From positions 1 through 64,000 of the forward strand of contig NZ_JBLXDN010000009.1 of assembly GCF_048264025.1 (NCBI RefSeq): DNA of 64,000 nt. Reading direction: 5' to 3'. Origin of the DNA: Nitrincola sp048264025. Lineage in GTDB: Bacteria; Pseudomonadota; Gammaproteobacteria; Pseudomonadales; Balneatricaceae. The notes under the pieces were generated by a model that was not told the origin of the DNA, ran no database searches, and saw only the letters and a program-made list of their open reading frames with translations. Shown here piece by piece: positions 58,772 to 64,000 of this stretch (its first letter is position 1; each line of letters starts with the position of its first letter). The translations under genes and the position numbers were made by a program.

Positions 58772-60766
58772 ATGCTTGAACAGACGCTGATCCAAATACT
58801 CCTGCTGCTCGGCGTAACCGTGTTTGTGGTTTTGATTTTCCAACGCCTTAGAATCCCCCCCAGCCTCGCCTATTTATTTGTAGGGGTTATACTGGGCGCA
58901 AATACATCCGGGCCCGTGGTAGCAGAACAAGGGGTCCGTGCGATTGCCGAGCTGGGCATTGTATTCCTGCTGTTCACTATAGGCCTGAGCTTTTCGCTAC
59001 CGCAGATTTACGCCCTTCGGCACACCATTCTGGGCCTTGGTACCGCACAGGTTCTCTTGACCACGCTAATTGTCGGCATCGTCGCCTGGTTAATAGGACT
59101 TCCGGTGGCTGCGGCCTTTGTGGTCGGTGCCGTCTTTGCTCAATCTTCTACGACGATTATCAGTAAACAATTGAGTGAGCTGGGTGAAAGCCAGGCTCGC
59201 CATGGACGACTAGGCATTACCCTTTCTGTATTCCAAGACATTACTGCCGTTCCCTTCGTGGTCGTGATCCCCGTACTCGGCATCGCTGCCATGCATGAAG
59301 TTGCAGGCTCTCTAGGCTTAGCCTTGATAAAAGCGGCCCTGGCCTTTGGCATAGTATTGCTCTCGGGTCGCTACCTACTCAAACCGCTTTTTCGTCTAGT
59401 GACCGAAAAACATTCGGCTGAACTTTTTACGCTAACGGTTTTATTCGTGTCCTTAGTATCTGCCTGGACAACCCAGTCACTGGGACTATCCATGGCGTTT
59501 GGTGCTTTTCTTGCCGGAATGGTTTTAGGCGACACTGAGTTCAGGCACCAGGTAGAAGGCGCCATTAGGCCTTTTCGAGATGTACTGCTAGGGCTGTTCT
59601 TTGTCAGTATCGGCATGTTGATTGACCCAAGCGTTTTCCCCAGCATCTGGCTTGAAGTGATTTCAGGCGCATTATTTCTGTTGACCAGTAAATTACTGAT
59701 TGTCACCCTCATCATCCGAGTCTCAGGCATTGACCTGCCAACAGCGTTCAGGTCTGCCATGTTACTCGCGGTAGGGGGGGAGTTTGGATTTGCGCTGCTC
59801 GCCATCGGTTTGGAAGCACAAGCGATCGATTCCCACTCAGCACAGATCGTCCTGGGTTCGGTACTGCTATCCATGATCATTGCCCCCTTTCTTATCTACT
59901 TCAACCACCCCATTTCTGCATGGCTGTTTCAGCGGTTGTTTCCACCCCACAGCACTGTGGTCGAAAATGAGAGCCTGCTGCCCGTCATTGAGCACTCACA
60001 TGTGATTATCTGCGGCTACGGACGCACAGGACAGGTGATTGGCCGCTTTCTGGAGATGGAGAAAATTCCCTTTACCGCCATCGACATGGATCCATCACTC
60101 GTAAAAGAAGCAAGATTGGCAGGACATTCCGTCTACTTTGGCGATACTTCCAACTCAAATCTGCTTGAATCTGTTGGCACTAAATCAGCAACGCTGATGA
60201 TTATCAGCCACGATGACCGCTCTGCAGCTGTAAAGACTATTCAACATGTCAGATTATTAAATCCAAGCCTACCTATCCTTGCTCGCACGCGAGATGAGGT
60301 TAACGCAGAAGCGCTGCGGCAAGCTGGGGCGACGGAGGTAATACCCGAGACACTTGAAACCGCTATGGTGTTAGTCTCACATTCATTTTTGACACTGAAA
60401 GTGCCTATGTTCAAAATCATTCAACACCTGAACAAACAGCGCTCTCAGAGCTATCCACTGCTAAAAGAGTTGTTCAAAGGCAGTCTGGATAGTGTGCATA
60501 CTTCAGACAATGCTGTTGATGAGCGACTTCACGCTATCAAACTCACTGAAGAGCATGACACTGTTGGCTGTACATTAAGTTCATTGAAGCTGAACGAGAG
60601 TAACCTGATGGTGACCGCTTTGGTTCGACACAATGAACGCGTACGCTACCCAAGCGGAGAGACGGTTTTACAGGCTGGCGATGTGCTGGTACTACTGGGC
60701 CTTCCTGATGACCTGCAACAAGCAGAATCAGTACTGAAACATCCGTGTAATTCCGATGACAACTAA
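58772..60766 (+). CDS. Kef/YbaL-type cation/proton antiporter (CPA2)
   Basis: A 664-residue inner-membrane protein: 12-13 TM helices of the CPA2 exchanger domain (about 1-385), a TrkA-N nucleotide-binding domain (about 410-525; VIICGYGRTGQVIGRFLEM) and a TrkA-C domain (about 570-655; ETVLQAGDVLVLLGLPDD). The core has VGAVFAQSSTTIISKQL and FGAFLAGMVLGDTEFRHQVE. The architecture fits K+/H+ antiporters such as YbaL or glutathione-gated KefB/C, but no KefF/G partner is adjacent. Its stop directly abuts the stop of the opposing PII-like gene. Confidence 0.9.
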   Translation: MLEQTLIQILLLLGVTVFVVLIFQRLRIPPSLAYLFVGVILGANTSGPVVAEQGVRAIAELGIVFLLFTIGLSFSLPQIYALRHTILGLGTAQVLLTTLIVGIVAWLIGLPVAAAFVVGAVFAQSSTTIISKQLSELGESQARHGRLGITLSVFQDITAVPFVVVIPVLGIAAMHEVAGSLGLALIKAALAFGIVLLSGRYLLKPLFRLVTEKHSAELFTLTVLFVSLVSAWTTQSLGLSMAFGAFLAGMVLGDTEFRHQVEGAIRPFRDVLLGLFFVSIGMLIDPSVFPSIWLEVISGALFLLTSKLLIVTLIIRVSGIDLPTAFRSAMLLAVGGEFGFALLAIGLEAQAIDSHSAQIVLGSVLLSMIIAPFLIYFNHPISAWLFQRLFPPHSTVVENESLLPVIEHSHVIICGYGRTGQVIGRFLEMEKIPFTAIDMDPSLVKEARLAGHSVYFGDTSNSNLLESVGTKSATLMIISHDDRSAAVKTIQHVRLLNPSLPILARTRDEVNAEALRQAGATEVIPETLETAMVLVSHSFLTLKVPMFKIIQHLNKQRSQSYPLLKELFKGSLDSVHTSDNAVDERLHAIKLTEEHDTVGCTLSSLKLNESNLMVTALVRHNERVRYPSGETVLQAGDVLVLLGLPDDLQQAESVLKHPCNSDDN

Positions 60767-61111
60767 TTAAAGTGGGTTGTTCTTTTCAAGCGTCTGAATA
60801 TGCTCTGATACACCCAGGGCTTTTTCAACATCCAGCATCAATGCAATCCCAGACCCCAGGGTTTCATCCAGGTGTCCAGCTGCAGAGACCGCCTCAAGGA
60901 TTACATCAGCACGCCTTGATTCTGCAAGAATCATGATCACTGTACGAGGGTCTAGAATTTCAAGCCCTAATATTCCCACAATACGCTCAAGCCCCTGGCC
61001 TCTGGCACTATTGATGATGGTGGCACCGGTAGCTCCAGCCGAACGTGCTGCATCCAGCGTATCATTCGCTTTATCTTCATCCACAAACACCATGATCAGC
61101 TTGAATTTCAT
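60767..61111 (-). CDS. PII-like signalling protein, first copy
   Basis: A 114-residue protein with the GlnB-type ferredoxin-like fold pattern: KFKLIMVFVDEDKANDTLDAA, GATGATIINSARGQGLER and a second beta-alpha unit VIMILAESRRADVILEAV. The T-loop is short and lacks the Tyr that is uridylylated in GlnB, so it is a non-canonical PII. PII-like proteins commonly regulate neighbouring transporters by binding nucleotides or metabolites. It is transcribed toward the Kef-like gene and away from the DUF1538 gene. Confidence 0.8.
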   Translation of the reverse strand: MKFKLIMVFVDEDKANDTLDAARSAGATGATIINSARGQGLERIVGILGLEILDPRTVIMILAESRRADVILEAVSAAGHLDETLGSGIALMLDVEKALGVSEHIQTLEKNNPL

Positions 61112-61320
61112 AACCTTTCTACCCTATCTCTATTGTTCGTGTTTGACACGCCGGTTCAGTTGCGGCATATCAAACTTACTGGATGAACTTTAACTGAAAA
61201 TTCATTAAGATGCTAACCTAGCCCATGAAAGAACGGGTCGGTATTTTTCGTCTGATTTATTGGATTAACTGTTTGTTTGTAAGCCAAACCCACTTTCATT
61301 CTGACTAGAGTGAGGCCGAA

Positions 61321-62808
61321 TTGCTGTACCTGAAAAGCTTTACCCATGCGTTCCTGCATGCCCTGAAAAACCTGCTACCTATTGTTGTCGTCGTGCTGTT
61401 CTTTCAGTTGGCTATTCTGCAGCAGTTACCCGATAACAGCCTAAGCATGGCCTTTGGTTTACTCGTCGTTGCTGTCGGTGTCGCACTGTTCCTTCAAGGC
61501 CTGGAACTGAGCATTTTCCCCGTCGGCAAAAGCCTCTCCAACCAGTTCGCCAAAAAGGGGTCAGTGCCCATTTTGCTCAGCTTCGGCTTCGCCCTCGGTT
61601 TTTCAGCTGTGGTCGCCGAACCTGCACTCATTGCCGTTGCCAGCCAGGCACAAGAGATCAGTGAAGGCCGCATCGATGCGCTGGTACTTCGTTTATTGGT
61701 TGCCACCTCAGTCGGCTTTATCATTGCATTAGGGGTTTTTCGCATCATTTTCGGCCACCCGATACATTGGTATATGATTATTGGTTACATCATCGTGGTC
61801 GGCGTCACCTTCTTTGCACCCGAAGAGATCGTTGGGCTGGCGTATGATTCTGGCGGTGTCACCACTAACATTGTCACCGTCCCCTTGATTGCTGCACTGG
61901 GGATCGGCTTGGCCTCTTCAATTCGTGGACGTAGCCCTCTGATTGATGGCTTTGGTTTGGTTGCGCTGGCGGTGATGGTGCCAATGATCAGCGTGCAGCT
62001 TTATGGTATTTTTGTTTATGCCATAGATGCCGACAGCGCTTCGGCTCAAGCTGTGCAGAGTGTGGAACTCGCTGTAACTCACCCTGTAGTACAGGGACTG
62101 CTAGATCTCCTGACCATGTTCCGGGATGTACTGCCCATCCTGATCACCATTCTGTTTTTCCAATACATCATTCTCAAGCGGCCCTTATCCAATCCACCTA
62201 AAATTGCCTTTGGTTTTTTGTTGGTAATTATCGGTCTGTATGCATTTGTTGTCGGGTTGAAGATCGGACTTTTTCCGATTGGTAGTAGCATGGCAGAGCA
62301 GCTTATCTCGCTGAACAGCCATGCTTATATCTACCTGTTTGCATTTATGATCGGCTTTGCAACTACCATGGCTGAACCGGCTTTAATTGCCGTGGGTCAA
62401 CAAGCTGAAGAAGCCGCTGCAGGTAAAATTAAGGGCAATGTCATTCGAATTATGGTTGCCGTTGGGGTAGCGGTTGGGATTACAATTGGAGTTTTCCGGC
62501 TGATCAGTGGTGGATCGATTCACTACTTCATTATTGGCGGCTACACACTGGTAATCCTGTTAACCATGCTCTGCCCAAAATACATCGTGGCACTGGCTTT
62601 TGACCTGGGTGGTGTCACCACCTCAGAGGTAACCGTTCCTCTGGTAACGGCTCTGGGGATCGGGCTGGCAACCCATATTGAAGGACGAAGTGTATTGATC
62701 GATGGCTTTGGTTTGATCGCATTTGCGTCTATTTTTCCAATCGTTACAGTCATGTGCTACGCCATTGCCGTTGACTGGCTGAATAAATTCAACAGGGCTG
62801 AATCATGA
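61321..62808 (+). CDS. Duplicated DUF1538 membrane protein
   Basis: A 495-residue polytopic inner-membrane protein made of two DUF1538 repeats (about 15-235 and 270-490). Each half has the same landmarks: FFQ, FP(V/I)G(K/S)S, AEPALIAV, a GGVTT turn, VTVPL(I/V)(A/T)ALGIGLA, and LIDGFGL. DUF1538 proteins (UmpA/UmpB of a halophile) have been described as a two-subunit Na+(K+)/H+ antiporter; here both halves are fused. The TTG start at 61321 has GAGG six bases upstream. It overlaps the second PII-like gene by four bases (ATGA). Confidence 0.85.
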   Translation: MLYLKSFTHAFLHALKNLLPIVVVVLFFQLAILQQLPDNSLSMAFGLLVVAVGVALFLQGLELSIFPVGKSLSNQFAKKGSVPILLSFGFALGFSAVVAEPALIAVASQAQEISEGRIDALVLRLLVATSVGFIIALGVFRIIFGHPIHWYMIIGYIIVVGVTFFAPEEIVGLAYDSGGVTTNIVTVPLIAALGIGLASSIRGRSPLIDGFGLVALAVMVPMISVQLYGIFVYAIDADSASAQAVQSVELAVTHPVVQGLLDLLTMFRDVLPILITILFFQYIILKRPLSNPPKIAFGFLLVIIGLYAFVVGLKIGLFPIGSSMAEQLISLNSHAYIYLFAFMIGFATTMAEPALIAVGQQAEEAAAGKIKGNVIRIMVAVGVAVGITIGVFRLISGGSIHYFIIGGYTLVILLTMLCPKYIVALAFDLGGVTTSEVTVPLVTALGIGLATHIEGRSVLIDGFGLIAFASIFPIVTVMCYAIAVDWLNKFNRAES

Positions 62809-63158
62809 AATTTTCTGTACTGACTGCAATCGTCTCTGAAGACTACGAACAAAAAGTGATCGATGGCTCGCGTGAACTGGGCGCCGGTGGCATCACCCTG
62901 TTATCGGGTCGGGGAATCGGCAGCGATGCGAAAAAAACCTTCTTCGGCATGACCTATGAAGGCAGTCAATCGATCATTATTATGGTACTGGAAAAGGGCT
63001 TGTCACTGGAGATTCTTAAATCCATCCAGACCATCATTGTTGATAAGGAAAACAATAACTCCCACGGTGTGGTGTTTACCCTGCCGCTGGAGCATCTTGG
63101 CGGAATCGATCTGTCACAACTGGCAAAATTTGAGCAACACCTGAAAGAAAACCTCTAA
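62805..63158 (+). CDS. PII-like signalling protein, second copy
   Basis: A 117-residue PII-like protein (MKFSVLTAIVSEDYEQKVID, GAGGITLLSGRGIGSDAKKT, SIIIMVLEKGLSLEILKSI). The GRGIG segment sits where PII proteins have the T-loop base. It is translationally coupled to the DUF1538 gene, so it probably binds and gates that transporter. Sequence is only distantly similar to the other PII-like protein at 60767. Confidence 0.82.
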   Translation: MKFSVLTAIVSEDYEQKVIDGSRELGAGGITLLSGRGIGSDAKKTFFGMTYEGSQSIIIMVLEKGLSLEILKSIQTIIVDKENNNSHGVVFTLPLEHLGGIDLSQLAKFEQHLKENL

Positions 63159-63173
63159 AAAGGAAGGCATTTC

Positions 63174-63560
63174 ATGCTGGTAAAAGATGTCATGGTGAAC
63201 GATGTTATAACCGTTTCACCCTTTGCAACACTGCGTGACGCACTGAGCCTGATGAAGCGTCATAAGCTGAAATCACTGGTAGTGGAAAAAACCAATGACA
63301 ATGATGCCTATGGTTTGATTACCTATACCAACATAGTTAAAACGGTAGTGGCTGAAAGCGGTGATATCGATCTGATCAATGTCTACGATATATGTGCCAA
63401 ACCCGTTATTTCAGTAGGGCAGAGCCTATCGGTAAAACACGCCGCGTCACTGATGATCACAAGTCGGGTCAAGCGCATTCTGGTGTTGAAGGATAACGAG
63501 ATGGTCGGACTGTTATGCATGAACGATATCGTGCAGACATTACTGAACGATCTTGAGTGA
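63174..63560 (+). CDS. CBS-domain pair protein
   Basis: A 128-residue protein that is nothing but two CBS motifs: MVNDVITVSPFATLRDALSLM with YGLITYTNIVKTVV, and CAKPVISVGQSLSVKHAASLM with MVGLLCMNDIVQTLL. CBS pairs bind adenosyl ligands (AMP, ATP, SAM) and control channels and enzymes. AAGGAAGG ribosome-binding site. It follows the second PII-like gene by 15 bases, giving a DUF1538-PII-CBS operon with two soluble sensors for one membrane protein. Confidence 0.88.
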   Translation: MLVKDVMVNDVITVSPFATLRDALSLMKRHKLKSLVVEKTNDNDAYGLITYTNIVKTVVAESGDIDLINVYDICAKPVISVGQSLSVKHAASLMITSRVKRILVLKDNEMVGLLCMNDIVQTLLNDLE

Positions 63561-63565
63561 TTACT

Positions 63566-63598
63566 ACCGGTATCTGGTTGATTAACGCAGATACCGGT
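63566..63598. terminator. Hairpin between CBS gene and lipA
   Basis: ACCGGTATCTG and CAGATACCGGT form a perfect 11-pair stem with an 11-base loop between converging genes. Followed by CGCTTTCG on the plus strand and GTAATCACTC on the minus strand, so T-tracts are poor; it may be a bidirectional terminator or mRNA end barrier. Confidence 0.55.
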
Positions 63599-63615
63599 CG
63601 CTTTCGTGGCAGGAT

Positions 63616-64000
63616 TTAGCCGACCTTCTCACCCTTGGCCTGCAGATCAGCATGGTAAGACGAGCGCACCAGAGGGCCACTGGCAACATGGCTAAAGCCG
63701 AGTGATTTGGCGATACGGCCAAACTCATCGAACTCATCCGGGGTAACAAAGCGATCAACCGGCAGGTGATTACGGCTTGGCTGCAGGTACTGACCGATGG
63801 TGATCATATTGACATCATGGGCACGCAGATCCCGCATTACCTCAATAATTTCTTCATTGGTTTCACCAACACCCACCATCAAACCCGACTTGGTTCTGAT
63901 TTCAGGACGTAAGGCCTTGTAGCGTTTCAATAGCTCCAGTGACCAGGCGTAATCAGCACCAGGACGGACTTTCTTGTACAAACGCGGCACAGTTTCCAGG
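63616..64000 (-). CDS. lipA: Lipoyl synthase LipA (C-terminal part)
   Basis: The 5' end lies beyond the window; the open frame continues through position 64000 (LETVPRLYKKVRP). The visible 128 residues are the C-terminal part of LipA, a radical-SAM enzyme that inserts two sulfurs into octanoyl-protein: TKSGLMVGVGETNEEIIEVM, MITIGQYLQPSRNHLPV and the terminal SGPLVRSSYHAD with the conserved Ser ligand of the auxiliary cluster. Convergent with the CBS gene. Confidence 0.96.
   Translation of the reverse strand, partial: LETVPRLYKKVRPGADYAWSLELLKRYKALRPEIRTKSGLMVGVGETNEEIIEVMRDLRAHDVNMITIGQYLQPSRNHLPVDRFVTPDEFDEFGRIAKSLGFSHVASGPLVRSSYHADLQAKGEKVG

Noticed and set aside
1..64000. CRISPR arrays, insertion sequences, prophage or integrated elements
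   Set aside because: No regularly spaced repeats, transposase, integrase or phage genes are seen; gene order and composition look uniform and chromosomal.

Overview
The window is ordinary, dense chromosome of a Gram-negative gammaproteobacterium. Base composition is moderate (about half G+C by eye). Conserved blocks such as hemA-prfA-prmC, lolB/prs/rplY/pth/ychF and queA-tgt-yajC-secD-secF are typical of the class. Ectoine-type solute catabolism, many cation/proton antiporters, a large beta-oxidation investment and a FimX-like c-di-GMP protein suggest a marine or halotolerant, lipid-using member (Oceanospirillales-like). The species assignment is inference. I see no insertion sequence, prophage, CRISPR array or rRNA operon, and no gene-free gap longer than about 300 bases apart from the riboswitch leader near 51.3 kb.

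Region 1 (0.1-16.5 kb, minus strand) is a fatty-acid degradation block. It holds etfB-etfA-fadB-fadA, then fadD-DUF2889-nitronate monooxygenase-like-enoyl-CoA hydratase, then acyl-CoA dehydrogenase-SCP2, then thiolase-YCF48-like-RND exporter. Three of the four operons share the promoter layout TTGTCA-N17-TGTTATTG, which suggests common control. Region 2 (16.7-19.9 kb, plus) carries a CvrA/NhaP2-type antiporter, SixA and an AEC carrier. Region 3 (19.9-23.9 kb, minus) is hemA-prfA-prmC-moeB.

Region 4 (24-30.5 kb, plus) is a TPR lipoprotein, lolB, tRNA-Gln, prs, rplY, pth, ychF and a Met-Gln-Met-Gln tRNA cluster. The ispE gene usually found after lolB is absent, and an 81-bp perfect duplication of tRNA-Gln(CTG) brackets prs to ychF. 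Region 5 (30.6-49.9 kb) has a FimX-like degenerate GGDEF/EAL protein, rnr-serB, queA-tgt-yajC-secD-secF with a terminator-like hairpin between yajC and secD, tRNA-Leu(CAA), and a three-gene signalling operon: a 1589-residue hybrid kinase, a REC-EAL regulator and a REC regulator. A small secreted protein that looks like a transglutaminase-type peptidase without its cysteine follows.

Region 6 (49.9-56.8 kb, minus) combines a D-amino-acid dehydrogenase behind a tandem glycine riboswitch with a compact ectoine-degradation set: an EctB-like transaminase, DoeA-like hydrolase, DoeC-like dehydrogenase and an adjacent M20 deacetylase-type hydrolase that may stand in for DoeB. Region 7 (56.9-63.6 kb) is a cation-transport island: a second CvrA-type antiporter, a Kef/YbaL-type antiporter, a duplicated-domain DUF1538 membrane protein, two PII-like proteins and a CBS protein. 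The window ends inside lipA.

The most noteworthy items are the PII/DUF1538/CBS transport module, the riboswitch with a possible SD-sequestering switch, the variant ectoine pathway with a cysteine-rich transaminase, and the shared beta-oxidation promoter element.
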